From Bacteroidales bacterium (GTDB taxonomy: Bacteria > Bacteroidota > Bacteroidia > Bacteroidales > UBA1402): a stretch of DNA of 64,000 nucleotides. The stretch spans positions 186,001-250,000 of the forward strand of contig JAFUIP010000011.1 of the NCBI GenBank assembly GCA_017468435.1, given 5' to 3'. The first letter of the stretch is position 1; each line of letters begins with the position of its first letter. The notes below the pieces were generated by a model, which saw nothing but the letters and a program-made list of their open reading frames with translations, searched no databases and was not told the origin of the DNA. Positions 54,388-63,651 of this stretch are shown piece by piece. A program made the position numbers and the translations under genes.

Positions 54388-56145
54388 CTATTTGGCCAAA
54401 GGCAGGTTAAACATAATGGATGCATTTAAAGCCACTTCGCCGATGGCCAGATGGTAAGAGGGCGATACCGCCGCAGAGAAATTATTGCCAAAGTTCATTT
54501 GAACGCGACAAGCTGCCAATATGCCTTTATGCAGGTTGCGGTAAACACCATAGTCGTCGAAGCCGGCCAGGGCGCCATAACCCACTTGCGGTGTCAGCAT
54601 AAATGATTTGCCTAATTTCAGACCATAACCCGCGCGCAGATCGTATTTCTGTGTTTCAAAGCTTGGTTCGAAACTATAGTTGTATTCCACATTCACACCC
54701 TTAAAATAAGCGCCTGCCTGCGTCGAAATCATTATCTTCGGCATTACTTGCACACCGGCACCGGCATACGCCATGAATGTAGGCAATTTCGGCCCTGATG
54801 CAGGCTTTTCCTTCTTAGGCTCCGGCTTTTTGGGCGCTTCTTTTTGTGGTTCCGGCTTAGGTTCTTCTTTCTTGGGCTTTTCAACTTTTGCCTTGGAAGA
54901 TCCCTTTTCCATGCTCACATTCAAAGAAGCCGTCTTACTATGTTCCACTTCGATGGTTTTCAACAAAGAGGCGTAGCCGGCACTTTCGAGACGAACCTGA
55001 TGCGTTCCGATGAAAATATTATTGAGTAGCAAGGGCGTTTCCCCTACCGGCGCATCATCCAAATAAACACTGGCACCAAAAGGCATGGACATCACCTCCA
55101 AAGAGCCATACAATGCCACCGGCTGCGGCAGCGTGATGCTTTGCGCCTCGTTGCCCGTAACCTTCACAAGCACCGATGCAGACTGATGCGAGGGCTTGCG
55201 CACTTCGGCCTTGTACTCGCCCTCTTCCAAGCGCACCAGGCAACTACCCTTGCCTTTGAGTTCATTATCCACCCAGATTTCGCATTCTTCGTCGGCGGCA
55301 AGCAAGGTGATGGCTGCCATATTCGAATCTAATGACACATCGATTTGCGTGGTATCATTGTCCGAAACAAGAGCTTCTGTTTCAAGCACTTTATAAGAGG
55401 GTTTCATGATACGCAAGCTATGCTTTCCGCTTTTCAGCGCCTCGGTTATCAGCGGAACCTGGCCAATGCGCTCCCCATCGAGATAGACGTAGGCGCCATG
55501 ATATTCTTCGGCGGCGCTCAGTTCTATCCATCCGAAATTGGGTTTCAAAGACACCTGTATCATAGCTTTATTCTCGGCCGTCACTTCCAACACTCCGGCC
55601 TGCGTATGATAATTGGGAGAAGACACGCGGTAATTGTATCGACCATAAGGCAAGCGCTTGGTGGCCATACCCTGCTCATTGACAATGAGTATTTCGTCGT
55701 TGATTTCTACCGAGGCATCCGTTGGTTGCACTTGGAACACCACAAACTGCTGTTGCACCGTCACGTTGGTAATGGTCTGCACCTGAGCGGTAACCACTTT
55801 CATTTCGTAGGTGCGCGCCTTTTCGATGGGAATGGGGAAATAATAATCGCGCAAATGGCCCAATTGCTGATGGAAGATAGAAATTCGCTTGATGCCGTGC
55901 GGCACATAGACCCAGATTTCGCCCACGTGTTGCTCGGTTTTCACAATGCCCACCATACCGCCATCGAAGGTAAAACCTTGCACGGTGGTCGGAATTTTTA
56001 TCAAAGCAGCCACTTCGCCATTATGGTCTTTTTGCAAAGTACCATACGTATTGGCCGTCAAATCATTTTCAAGAAGTTGGAAGGAACTGACACTGATTTC
56101 CTGCGCATTTGCTTTAGAAACAAGCAAAACACTCAGTATCAACAA
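54388..56145 (-). CDS. PEGA-domain envelope protein with OM-barrel-like C-terminus (start out of frame by a C8 tract)
   Basis: About 585 residues in the open frame, which has no in-frame ATG near its start; the frame opens at TTG codons within a signal-peptide-like stretch (LLILSVLLVSKANAQ). PEGA repeats are evident (VYLDGERIGQVPL and VYLDDAPVGETPL), then a Lys/Pro/Glu-rich linker (~410-445), then a C-terminal barrel-like region (FMAYAGAGVQVMPKIMISTQAG ... SIMFNLPLAK). Upstream an ATG (56181-56183) follows a -7 box by 22 bases but is separated from this frame by C8 (56163-56170). With nine or six C the frames join into a perfect signal peptide starting MVKNTPP. So the gene may be phase-variable, the true start may be TTG, or the tract may be miscalled. 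It heads the operon with the repeat lipoprotein. Confidence 0.75.
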   Translation of the reverse strand: MLILSVLLVSKANAQEISVSSFQLLENDLTANTYGTLQKDHNGEVAALIKIPTTVQGFTFDGGMVGIVKTEQHVGEIWVYVPHGIKRISIFHQQLGHLRDYYFPIPIEKARTYEMKVVTAQVQTITNVTVQQQFVVFQVQPTDASVEINDEILIVNEQGMATKRLPYGRYNYRVSSPNYHTQAGVLEVTAENKAMIQVSLKPNFGWIELSAAEEYHGAYVYLDGERIGQVPLITEALKSGKHSLRIMKPSYKVLETEALVSDNDTTQIDVSLDSNMAAITLLAADEECEIWVDNELKGKGSCLVRLEEGEYKAEVRKPSHQSASVLVKVTGNEAQSITLPQPVALYGSLEVMSMPFGASVYLDDAPVGETPLLLNNIFIGTHQVRLESAGYASLLKTIEVEHSKTASLNVSMEKGSSKAKVEKPKKEEPKPEPQKEAPKKPEPKKEKPASGPKLPTFMAYAGAGVQVMPKIMISTQAGAYFKGVNVEYNYSFEPSFETQKYDLRAGYGLKLGKSFMLTPQVGYGALAGFDDYGVYRNLHKGILAACRVQMNFGNNFSAAVSPSYHLAIGEVALNASIMFNLPLAK

Positions 56146-56162
56146 TATACACTTAAATAAAC

Positions 56163-56170
56163 GGGGGGGG
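56163..56170. repeat. Homopolymer G8 (C8 on the coding strand)
   Basis: Eight G on the plus strand, within the 5' end of the PEGA gene. It is a likely slippage site. See the PEGA CDS entry and findings. Confidence 0.7.
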
Positions 56171-56205
56171 TATTTTTTACCATACTAATTTTCTCAAATT
56201 GCCTG

Positions 56206-56213
56206 CAAAAGTA
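56206..56213 (-). promoter_or_regulatory. -7 box for the PEGA operon
   Basis: Minus-strand TACTTTTG, 22 bases before the ATG at 56183. The -33 region is AT-rich with no clear TTTG. Confidence 0.45.
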
Positions 56214-56279
56214 AGCATATATATTGAATTATAAAAGGTTCATTTTGGAACACTTATAAGAATTTTTACGCTTTTTAAA

Positions 56280-56371
56280 TTCCTCCGCCTTCACTCGCAG
56301 TTTTCCGCTCGAAGCCCATACGAAATTCCTCCGTCTTCACTCGCAGTTTTCCGCTCGAAACCCATACGAAG
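56280..56371. repeat. Tandem repeat, two 46-bp units
   Basis: Units 56280-56325 and 56326-56371 start ttcctccg and differ at three positions. A truncated third unit begins at 56372 and runs into the dispersed repeat. Confidence 0.8.
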
Positions 56372-56377
56372 TTCCTT

Positions 56378-56409
56378 CGCCGGAAAACTTTCGCTCAGTA
56401 CTCGGAATT
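56378..56409. repeat. Dispersed 32-bp repeat, copy 2
   Basis: 28/32 identical to 50927-50958, same orientation. The two copies flank the PEGA/repeat-lipoprotein operon. Confidence 0.6.
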
Positions 56410-56429
56410 TCAAAACAAGCGAAAGCGCA

Positions 56430-56489
56430 GGGAGTTTGCTTTCGCAAATGACCGAGGGCGAAAGCGCAGGGAGCGCCTTAGTTCGCCGC
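56430..56489. repeat. 60-bp direct repeat, copy 1
   Basis: Begins gggagtttgctttcgc, ends gttcgccgc. It matches 56555-56614 with one difference. Confidence 0.8.
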
Positions 56490-56554
56490 TCACATTGAAG
56501 ACACCAAAGCTTGCAGGGTGGATGAAATAAGGCGTTCACAAGCTTGAGCCCGAA

Positions 56555-56614
56555 GGGAGTTTGCTTTCGCAAATGACCGAGGGCGAAAGCGCAGCGAGCG
56601 CCTTAGTTCGCCGC
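56555..56614. repeat. 60-bp direct repeat, copy 2
   Basis: Matches 56430-56489 with one difference, 125 bases apart. Its last 12 bases are the final codons and stop of the GDSL gene, so copy 1 is probably a duplicate of that gene end. Confidence 0.8.
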
Positions 56615-57376
56615 CCTCCAAGCTTTGGCCATTAGGGAGTGACCGGCCGCGGTAGGATGAATCCCATCCCAAACCCAATAACTCACGGGCGTCTGCGGAT
56701 GCTTCTTCCAAGCCTTTTCAAAGAGTTTCTGCGAATCGATAAGCGAGGCATCATACTCTTTGGCCAAGCGTTTTACCACATCGGCATAAGATTGCACCAA
56801 AGTGTACCAAGCATCGTAATCATCCTGATATTTTCCCACCGGCGCAATAAAAGGCGTTATCAAAATTATTTGCAAATCAGGATTTTGCTGCAAAGAAGCA
56901 TCGAGAATTTGGCGGTAATTGGTTTCGTAAGCCTGGGGAGAAAGCAAGGCGCGCACACTGTCGTTGCCGGCTTGATAATAGCAAGCATCGTTGATGCCGA
57001 CCATCACCGTCAAAACATCGGGTTGCAGGTCCAGGCAATCTTGCTGCCAGCGCGAAGCCATATCGACTATGGTATTTCCGCTGATGCCACGGTTATGGAA
57101 AACAAACTCTTTTTCAGGATATTGGCTCATAAGTTCGGAAGCACAGAGAAAGACGTATCCATGGCCATAAATATGGTTGAGGTCTTTGTAACTGCGTTTG
57201 GATGTATGGCTTTTAACGCCCCAATTGCCATCGGTAATGGAGTCGCCGATAAAAAGAAAAGTACTACCCGATTTGGCATTGTCTTTCCAAAAATCGTAAT
57301 GAAAAGCCAGCACTCCGATCAGAGCCAATAGGATAATCACATTGGCCATAGAGAGGATAAATATTTTCTTGTTCAT
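56603..57376 (-). CDS. SGNH/GDSL-type hydrolase, membrane-anchored
   Basis: 257 residues. The first ~25 form an uncleaved signal anchor (MANVIILLALIGVLAF). Block I GDSITDG has nucleophile Ser46, block II is NRGISG, block III is VGIND, and block V DGIHPTAAGH has the catalytic Asp and His. These enzymes remove ester groups (acetyl, acyl) from sugars, polysaccharides or lipids in the periplasm. It overlaps the panE stop by four bases, and its 3' codons lie in a 60-bp repeat. The substrate is unknown. Confidence 0.9.
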   Translation of the reverse strand: MNKKIFILSMANVIILLALIGVLAFHYDFWKDNAKSGSTFLFIGDSITDGNWGVKSHTSKRSYKDLNHIYGHGYVFLCASELMSQYPEKEFVFHNRGISGNTIVDMASRWQQDCLDLQPDVLTVMVGINDACYYQAGNDSVRALLSPQAYETNYRQILDASLQQNPDLQIILITPFIAPVGKYQDDYDAWYTLVQSYADVVKRLAKEYDASLIDSQKLFEKAWKKHPQTPVSYWVWDGIHPTAAGHSLMAKAWRAAN

Positions 57377-58311
57377 AGACGATATTTTTCTTTAAAACGT
57401 AATTGTTGTTCCAAAACGGCTGTCTTTTTCATTTCGTAACCGGCTGCGCGGGCCGTCAAGATGGGACAAGTGTACATGGTGTCGATTTCCATGGGGCGCG
57501 AAGCCTCGTAATCGAGTTTCATGCTGGGCGAATACGGCGTCATTTTCTCGGTGGAACGAATCATTTTATCGACAAAATCGGCCGGAATATGAGCGCCACA
57601 AGCATCGGCGGCTTCAATCACTTCGGTCATCAAATCTTTCAGCAACTGACGGATGTCGGCATCAAAAGTAAGCTTGTCGGTGGAGGCATTCATCAAGACG
57701 GTGAGGCCGTTGTAGGGAATGTTCCAAACGAGTTTTTTCCAACGAAGAAAATTCAGGTCTTCAATGTATTGCGTGGGAATGCCGGCTTGTTGCAAATCGA
57801 AAGAAACCTGATGGAGCAATTCGCCCACAAAAGGACGATACGGCTTCAAGCTCGATTTATACGGAGAAAGGCTAAGTTCTCCATATTCAGCATGATGCAC
57901 CTTTCCGGGGCCGGTTTTGAAACTACAGATAAAAGCGGTTGCGCCGGCCAAGTTGATATCGGGCAAATCTTTTTCCAAGGCTTGCTCCAAGCCGAGTCCG
58001 TTCTGCACGAGAATCACCAAGGAATCGGGATGCAAAATGGGCGGAAGAATATCTTTCAACTGATTGTTGCTCAAAGTTTTGGTACAAACAAGCACCACAT
58101 CGCATGGAGGCATTTGCCGGGCATCGTTATAGGCATTGACCTGCGTCAGATGGAAATCGCCTTTGACGGATTCCACCTGTAAACCATGTTCTTTGATATG
58201 TTGATAATCGCTTCGACAAAGGAAGTGTACTTCTTGTCCGGACTGTGCCAAGCGGCCGCCGTAATATCCGCCTATGCCGCCCACACCTACAATGGCATAT
58301 TTTCGTTTCAT
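57373..58311 (-). CDS. panE: Ketopantoate reductase (2-dehydropantoate 2-reductase)
   Basis: 312 residues from ATG 58311; a longer frame has no support. The N-terminal NADPH-binding Rossmann motif is AIVGVGGIGGYYGGRLAQSG, followed by DVVLVCTKTLSNNQL and LVILVQNGLGLEQAL. The C-terminal helical domain holds KKLVWNIPYNGLTVLM with catalytic Lys, and ends in the YEASRPMEIDTMYTCPI segment. It makes pantoate for CoA synthesis. Paralogues exist, so some uncertainty on the substrate remains. The GDSL gene is coupled by overlap. Confidence 0.9.
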   Translation of the reverse strand: MKRKYAIVGVGGIGGYYGGRLAQSGQEVHFLCRSDYQHIKEHGLQVESVKGDFHLTQVNAYNDARQMPPCDVVLVCTKTLSNNQLKDILPPILHPDSLVILVQNGLGLEQALEKDLPDINLAGATAFICSFKTGPGKVHHAEYGELSLSPYKSSLKPYRPFVGELLHQVSFDLQQAGIPTQYIEDLNFLRWKKLVWNIPYNGLTVLMNASTDKLTFDADIRQLLKDLMTEVIEAADACGAHIPADFVDKMIRSTEKMTPYSPSMKLDYEASRPMEIDTMYTCPILTARAAGYEMKKTAVLEQQLRFKEKYRL

Positions 58312-58331
58312 TTCGTTCTGTTTTGAAAGCA

Positions 58332-58339
58332 CAAAAGTA
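58332..58339 (-). promoter_or_regulatory. -7 box for panE
   Basis: Minus-strand TACTTTTG, 21 bases before ATG 58311. No clear -33 element. Confidence 0.4.
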
Positions 58340-58362
58340 GGTATTTTCGTCGCATTATCACA

Positions 58363-58410
58363 GAAAAAAGCAAGCACGATTTCTTTGCCTTAAAGCGCCG
58401 AAACCGTGCT
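58363..58410 (-). terminator. Rho-independent terminator after tkt
   Basis: Minus strand: AGCACGGTTTC (58400-58410) and GAAATCGTGCT (58373-58383) form an 11-bp stem with one G.T; a T run lies downstream. It ends the araDAB-tkt operon. Confidence 0.7.
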
Positions 58411-58436
58411 ACACTTATTAAATTGATTCTAAAGGA

Positions 58437-60452
58437 TTAGAACATTGCTTTTACTTGATTGTAAACATTCTGTGCGGTGAAGCCCAGTTTTTCGTCCAAT
58501 ACCTTGTAAGGAGCAGAGAAACCGAAGCTTTCCAAACCGAAGATTTTACCATCGCTGCCAACCAAGCCCAAGAGGTTCACGGGCAAACCTGCGGTAAGAC
58601 CGAACTTCTTGACACCGGCGGGCAAAACAGATGCCTGATATTCAGGACACTGACTGCGGAACAAACCTTCTGAAGGCGCATTCACGATGCGAACCTTGAT
58701 ACCATCTGCGCGGAGCAATTCGGCACCGGCCACCAAAGTAGCCACTTCCGAACCGGTAGCCACCAAGATAATATCGGGATTTTCGTCGGCACCGGCCACT
58801 ACGTAAGCACCCTTGGCTGCCTGGTCGTAATCGGTACCTTCGGGCAAGAAGGTGATGTTCTGACGTGACAGAATCAAAGCGGTGGGCGTATGGGTATTTT
58901 CCATAGCCAAGCGCCAGCAAGTGGTGGTTTCGTTGGCATCGGCAGGACGGAGCACCAACATTGAGTTCTGACCGCTGTGGTTTTTCAGTTTTTCCATCAA
59001 ACGGATTTGAGCTTCCTGTTCAACGGGTTCATGGGTAGGACCATCTTCACCTACACGGAAAGCATCGTGAGTCCAGATGAACTTAACGGGAAGTTCCATC
59101 AAAGCAGCCATACGAACAGCGGGCTTCATGTAGTCTGAGAATACGAAGAATGTACCGCAAGCGGCGATGACGCCACCGTGCAAAGCCATACCGATGCAGC
59201 AGCAAGCCATGGTCAATTCGGCTACACCTGCCTGGAAGAAAGCACCTGAGAAATCGCCCTTCTGGAAAGCGGTGGTCTTCTTCAAGAAACCATCGGTCTT
59301 GTCTGAGTTGCTCAAGTCGGCAGAAGCACAAATCATGTTGGGAACTTGTTCGGCCAAGACGCTCAAAACAGCGGCAGAAGCATTACGGGTAGCATCGTCG
59401 GTCTTCTGTTGAACGGCGGTCCAATCTACCTTGGGAGCTTCACCGGCAAACCAAGTCTTCAATTGAGCGGCCTTTTCGGGATTGGCAGCAGCCCAAGCTT
59501 GTTCTTCGGCCACGCGTTCTGCCACGATTTTCTTCAATTCTTCGGCACGAGCGGCATACATAGCCTTTACATCGTCGTAGATAACGAAAGCATTGTCGGG
59601 ATCGGCACCCAGGTTGAGCATGGTATTGCGATAAGCATCGCCACCCAGAGGAGCACCGTGAGTCTTGCAATTGCGTTCGTACGAAGTATTGTCGGCTTTC
59701 AAAGCGCCCTTACCCATGATACATTTACCGATAATCAAAGAAGGACGTTCCTTTTCTGCCTTGGCAGCTTCGATGGCCTGACGGATTTGAGCACAGTCGT
59801 TACCATTGATTTCGATTACGTTCCAACCCCAAGAACGATATTTCATGGCGGTATTTTCCGTCATTACTTCGGCACATTCGGTAGAGAGCTGGATATCGTT
59901 GGAGTCGTAGAACATGATGAGGTTATCCAGACCCAAGTGACCTGCAATACGGCCTGCACCTTGTGAAATTTCTTCTTCTACGCCACCATCTGAAATATAT
60001 GCGTAAATGGTTTCCTTGTTGAAAGTAGGATTACCGGTGCGGGTAGCCAAGAACTTGGCAGCGATGGCAGCACCAACAGCAAATACATGACCCTGACCCA
60101 GAGGACCTGAAGTGTTTTCGATACCTCTTTCGATGCAACGTTCGGGGTGACCGGCGGTGGGCGAACCCCATTGACGCAATTGTTGCAATTCTTCCAAAGA
60201 GAATTTGCCAATCATTGCCAACTGAGCATACAACATAGGAGCCATGTGACCGGGATCCAAGAAGAAACGGTCGCGACCTTCCCATGCAGGATTTTCAGGA
60301 TCGTACTGCAAATATTCTGAGTACAACACGTTGATAAAATCGGCACCACCCATAGCACCACCGGGGTGACCAGACTTTGCTTTTTCAACCATTGAAGCTG
60401 CCAATACGCGGATATTGTCGGCAGCGCGGTTCATAAGTTTGATATCGTTCAT
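58437..60452 (-). CDS. tkt: Transketolase
   Basis: 671 residues. This thiamine-diphosphate enzyme of the pentose phosphate pathway moves two-carbon units between sugars. KAKSGHPGGAMGGADF near 25 and the GPLGQGHVFAVGAAIAAKF segment are the N-terminal cofactor motif, SDGGVEEEISQGAGRIAGHLGLDNLIMFYDSN holds the Mg/ThDP-binding Asp and Asn, and TDGF and DAFRVGEDGPTHEP lie in the Pyr domain with the catalytic Glu and His. It is 23 bases after the kinase gene and ends the operon. It lets pentoses from arabinose enter the central pathway. Confidence 0.97.
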   Translation of the reverse strand: MNDIKLMNRAADNIRVLAASMVEKAKSGHPGGAMGGADFINVLYSEYLQYDPENPAWEGRDRFFLDPGHMAPMLYAQLAMIGKFSLEELQQLRQWGSPTAGHPERCIERGIENTSGPLGQGHVFAVGAAIAAKFLATRTGNPTFNKETIYAYISDGGVEEEISQGAGRIAGHLGLDNLIMFYDSNDIQLSTECAEVMTENTAMKYRSWGWNVIEINGNDCAQIRQAIEAAKAEKERPSLIIGKCIMGKGALKADNTSYERNCKTHGAPLGGDAYRNTMLNLGADPDNAFVIYDDVKAMYAARAEELKKIVAERVAEEQAWAAANPEKAAQLKTWFAGEAPKVDWTAVQQKTDDATRNASAAVLSVLAEQVPNMICASADLSNSDKTDGFLKKTTAFQKGDFSGAFFQAGVAELTMACCCIGMALHGGVIAACGTFFVFSDYMKPAVRMAALMELPVKFIWTHDAFRVGEDGPTHEPVEQEAQIRLMEKLKNHSGQNSMLVLRPADANETTTCWRLAMENTHTPTALILSRQNITFLPEGTDYDQAAKGAYVVAGADENPDIILVATGSEVATLVAGAELLRADGIKVRIVNAPSEGLFRSQCPEYQASVLPAGVKKFGLTAGLPVNLLGLVGSDGKIFGLESFGFSAPYKVLDEKLGFTAQNVYNQVKAMF

Positions 60453-60475
60453 GATTAATTATGTAAATGTTATCG

Positions 60476-62098
60476 TTATTTTTTGCAATCGACTGCGGCT
60501 TGCTCAATAGGCAAACCGGCTTGATAAGTCTTGATATAGCGGTTGAAACCTTCCACATCTTCGGGACGGGGAGCAATTTCCACACCGGCATCTCCGGCAA
60601 AGACTTTGGTTTCGAGGTAATCAGCCAGCGCAAGCGACTTGTCGTTGTTGGCCATGTAGGCAGCCAGCAGCGCAATACCCCAAGCACCACCTTCGCCGGC
60701 AGTTTCCATCACCGAAATGGGAGAATTGAGCGCAGCGGCCAAAATACGCTGACCTACGCCCTTGGTCTTGAACAGACCGCCATGACCGGTGATTCTGTCC
60801 ACCTTCACCTTTTCTTCGTTGAAGAGCACGTCGTTGCCGATTTTCAGCACGCCCACGGCCGCATGCAGATGCGCACGCATGAAGTTGGCTAAGTTGAACT
60901 TGTCGTTGGCAGAGCGAACAAACATAGGACGACCTTCCGACAAACCGGTCACGTGTTCGCCCGATACGTAATTGTACGAGAGCAATCCTCCGCAATCGGT
61001 ATCGCCTTTGAGCGCGTTGTTATAAAGTTTTCCGAAGATTTCGTTCATATCTACGGGGAATCCCATCAATTCTTGATATTCCTTGAAGATATTAACCCAG
61101 GCATTCAAATCGGAAGTACAGTTGGCACAATGCACCATGGCCACTAAGCTACCATCGGGCGTGGTCACCATGTCAATCATTTCATGAGGCTTGGAAAGAT
61201 CCTTCTCCAAGACAATCATGGAGAATGACGAAGTTCCCGCCGACACGTTTCCGGTGCGTTGTTTCACTGCATTGGTGGCCACCATTCCCGTACCGGCATC
61301 GCCTTCGGGCGGACAGAAAGGAATACCGGCCTTCAAATGTCCTGAGATATCCAACTTGGCAGCGGCTTCCTCTGTCAGATAACCGGCGTTCTCCCCTGCC
61401 ACCAATACTTCGGGCAGAATATCGAGCAAGGTCCAGTTGTAAGCCTTCGGAGCTACAAGACGATTGAATTTGTCCACCATGACGGCATTGTAGGTCTTGG
61501 TGTCGGCATCTACCGGAATCATACCGGAAGCATCGCCGATGCCCAACACTTTCTTGCCAGTCAGTTGCCAATGGATATAACCGGCCAAGGTAGTCAGGAA
61601 GGTAATATCTTTGACGTGATCGGCATCTTCCAGGATACATTGATACAGATGCGAGATACTCCAGCGAAGTGGAATATTGTAAACGAACAATTCTGACAAT
61701 TCGGCAGCGGCTTTGCCCGTATTGGTGTTGCGCCATGTGCGGAAAGGTACCAGCAGTTCGTCCTTGGCATTGAAAGGCATATAGCCGTGCATCATGGCAC
61801 TGATACCGATACCTGCCAAGCTTTCAATTTCCGTTTCATACTGACGATTGACATCGGCTCGCAATTGTGCGTAACAATCTTGCAAACCATGCCAGATAGC
61901 CTCTACGCTATAAGTCCAAAGGCCGTCCACCAACTGGTTTTCCCATTCGTGGCTACCCTGTGCGATTGGCTTGTTTTCTTGGTCGATGAGCACCGCTTTG
62001 ATGCGGGTAGAGCCGAACTCTATACCGAGAACGGCTTTACCGGCTTCTATCGTTGATTTTGCATTCAGATTCATACAGAAATCTTTTGTCATCTCCAT
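60476..62098 (-). CDS. araB: FGGY-family carbohydrate kinase, probable L-ribulokinase
   Basis: 540 residues. [16 protein letters not shown] is the N-terminal phosphate-1 motif of FGGY kinases; [14 protein letters not shown] is the phosphate-2 region and [24 protein letters not shown] the adenosine motif. Phosphorylation of L-ribulose is inferred from its position: it is between araA (one-base TAATG overlap) and tkt. It is not a close match in length or motif order to the E. coli AraB, but it fits the Bacteroidales form as I remember it. A xylulokinase cannot be excluded by sequence alone. Confidence 0.85.
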   Translation of the reverse strand: MEMTKDFCMNLNAKSTIEAGKAVLGIEFGSTRIKAVLIDQENKPIAQGSHEWENQLVDGLWTYSVEAIWHGLQDCYAQLRADVNRQYETEIESLAGIGISAMMHGYMPFNAKDELLVPFRTWRNTNTGKAAAELSELFVYNIPLRWSISHLYQCILEDADHVKDITFLTTLAGYIHWQLTGKKVLGIGDASGMIPVDADTKTYNAVMVDKFNRLVAPKAYNWTLLDILPEVLVAGENAGYLTEEAAAKLDISGHLKAGIPFCPPEGDAGTGMVATNAVKQRTGNVSAGTSSFSMIVLEKDLSKPHEMIDMVTTPDGSLVAMVHCANCTSDLNAWVNIFKEYQELMGFPVDMNEIFGKLYNNALKGDTDCGGLLSYNYVSGEHVTGLSEGRPMFVRSANDKFNLANFMRAHLHAAVGVLKIGNDVLFNEEKVKVDRITGHGGLFKTKGVGQRILAAALNSPISVMETAGEGGAWGIALLAAYMANNDKSLALADYLETKVFAGDAGVEIAPRPEDVEGFNRYIKTYQAGLPIEQAAVDCKK

Positions 62099-63639
62099 TA
62101 ACGGAGTGCCTTATTCAACATATAATAAACTTCGTTCATGCGCAATTCCTTCTTGAACGATTCGATGGTGGTATCGTGGTTGATATGCAACATTTCGATA
62201 CCGGCGATTTCTGCGTAATCCTGCCAGTATTCGGCATCCAGATCGTAAGAGAAAATGCTGTGGTGCGTACCACCTGCCAAAATCCATGCGCCTGCACCTG
62301 TTTCGAAATCGGGTTCGGGAATCCAGAGAGCAGAAGCCACGGGAAGCTTAGGCAGAGGCTTGGTTTCGATACAGTTCACGTCGTTCACGATCAAGCGGAA
62401 ACGATTGCCCATATCTACCACGGTAGCAGTAACGCCCTTGGCCACTTTGCTGGTAAATACCAAACGAGCGGTAGGTTGCTTACGCACACCGATACCCAAG
62501 AAATGAACTTCAAGACGGGGCTTTTGAGCTGCAATCATCGGGCTGATTTCCAACATGTGAGCTTGCAGGATGGAGCTGTTCTTTCCGTTGAAATTCAAAG
62601 TGTAATCTTCCAGGAAAGAGCAACCCATGGGCATACCCTGAGTCATGAACCAAACGCTGCGCAACAAGGCGGCAGACTTCCAGTCGCCTTCGCCGCCGAA
62701 ACCGTAACCTTCGGCCATCAGGCGCTGTGAGGCCAAACCGGGAATCTGGTCGAAGCCCACGAAGTTAGGATCGTTGATATCGTCGTTGCCCAAGTCGTCG
62801 AAGTTGGTGGTGAAACCCTTGGCGCCCTTGGCTTTCAAAATGGCACGCAAAGACAATTCTGCCTTGGCTGCGTTCCAAACCTTCTGATAAGCTTCTGTGC
62901 CGGGTGTTTCTACTTCTGCATCGTGATCGTAAAGCTTCATGTATTCAGCCACCAAGGCATCCACTTCGGCATCGGTCACTTTCTTGAAATATTCCATCAA
63001 TTCTGATACGGGCGTGTAATCTACATGATAACCCATCACTTGTTCGGCAGCCACCTTGTCACCATCGGTCACGGCCACATTGTTCATCTGGTCGCCGAAT
63101 CGGAGAATGAGCATATCCTGAGCATCGGCCCAAGCTGCGGCTACGCGAGCCCATACGGCAATGTGTTTCTGTGCAGATTCGTCTTTCCAATGACCTACCA
63201 CCACCTTGCGAGGAATACGCAAACGAGCGCAGATATGACCAAATTCGCGGTCGCCGTGCGCACTTTGGTTCAGGTTCATGAAGTCCATATCCATGGTATC
63301 CCAAGGAATTTCGGCATTGTATTGGGTATGGAAATGCAAGAGTGGTTTACGCAGCGACTGCAATCCATGAATCCACATTTTGGCAGGAGAGAAAGTGTGC
63401 ATCCAAGTGATGATACCTATACATTTATCGTCGTTGTTGGCGGCCTTCATCACGGCTTCCACTTCTTTACTGCTGTTGGCGGTACCTTTGTACACAATCT
63501 TCACGGGAATGTTTCCAGATTGGTTCAAACCATCCACCATATCTTTAGAATGGGCATCTACAGCTACCACTGCATCACCTCCGTACAACAATTGCGCACC
63601 GGTGACCCACCAAATTTCAAATTGATCAAAAGCGTTCAT
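62098..63639 (-). CDS. araA: L-arabinose isomerase
   Basis: 513 residues. It converts L-arabinose to L-ribulose with Mn2+. The conserved text ([72 protein letters not shown]) matches the N-terminal and central domains. Metal-binding Glu and His residues are in the [24 protein letters not shown] stretch and in the late [10 protein letters not shown] segment. The start lies 12 bases after araD. It is coupled to the kinase by overlap. Confidence 0.97.
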   Translation of the reverse strand: MNAFDQFEIWWVTGAQLLYGGDAVVAVDAHSKDMVDGLNQSGNIPVKIVYKGTANSSKEVEAVMKAANNDDKCIGIITWMHTFSPAKMWIHGLQSLRKPLLHFHTQYNAEIPWDTMDMDFMNLNQSAHGDREFGHICARLRIPRKVVVGHWKDESAQKHIAVWARVAAAWADAQDMLILRFGDQMNNVAVTDGDKVAAEQVMGYHVDYTPVSELMEYFKKVTDAEVDALVAEYMKLYDHDAEVETPGTEAYQKVWNAAKAELSLRAILKAKGAKGFTTNFDDLGNDDINDPNFVGFDQIPGLASQRLMAEGYGFGGEGDWKSAALLRSVWFMTQGMPMGCSFLEDYTLNFNGKNSSILQAHMLEISPMIAAQKPRLEVHFLGIGVRKQPTARLVFTSKVAKGVTATVVDMGNRFRLIVNDVNCIETKPLPKLPVASALWIPEPDFETGAGAWILAGGTHHSIFSYDLDAEYWQDYAEIAGIEMLHINHDTTIESFKKELRMNEVYYMLNKALR

Positions 63640-63651
63640 AATGATATAATT

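Larger units (their letters stand above)
56184..56602. other. Gene-free stretch with promoter and repeats
   Basis: 419 bases without a credible gene. It holds the PEGA -7 box at the left, an AT-rich segment to 56279, two 46-bp tandem units, the dispersed 32-bp repeat and 60-bp direct repeats running into the 3' end of the GDSL gene. Short ORFs here follow the repeats and show no signs of coding. Confidence 0.6.

Noticed and set aside
56291..56711. Short open frames in the repeat region
   Set aside because: They follow the 46-bp and 60-bp repeats; the product text repeats with the DNA and has no domain.
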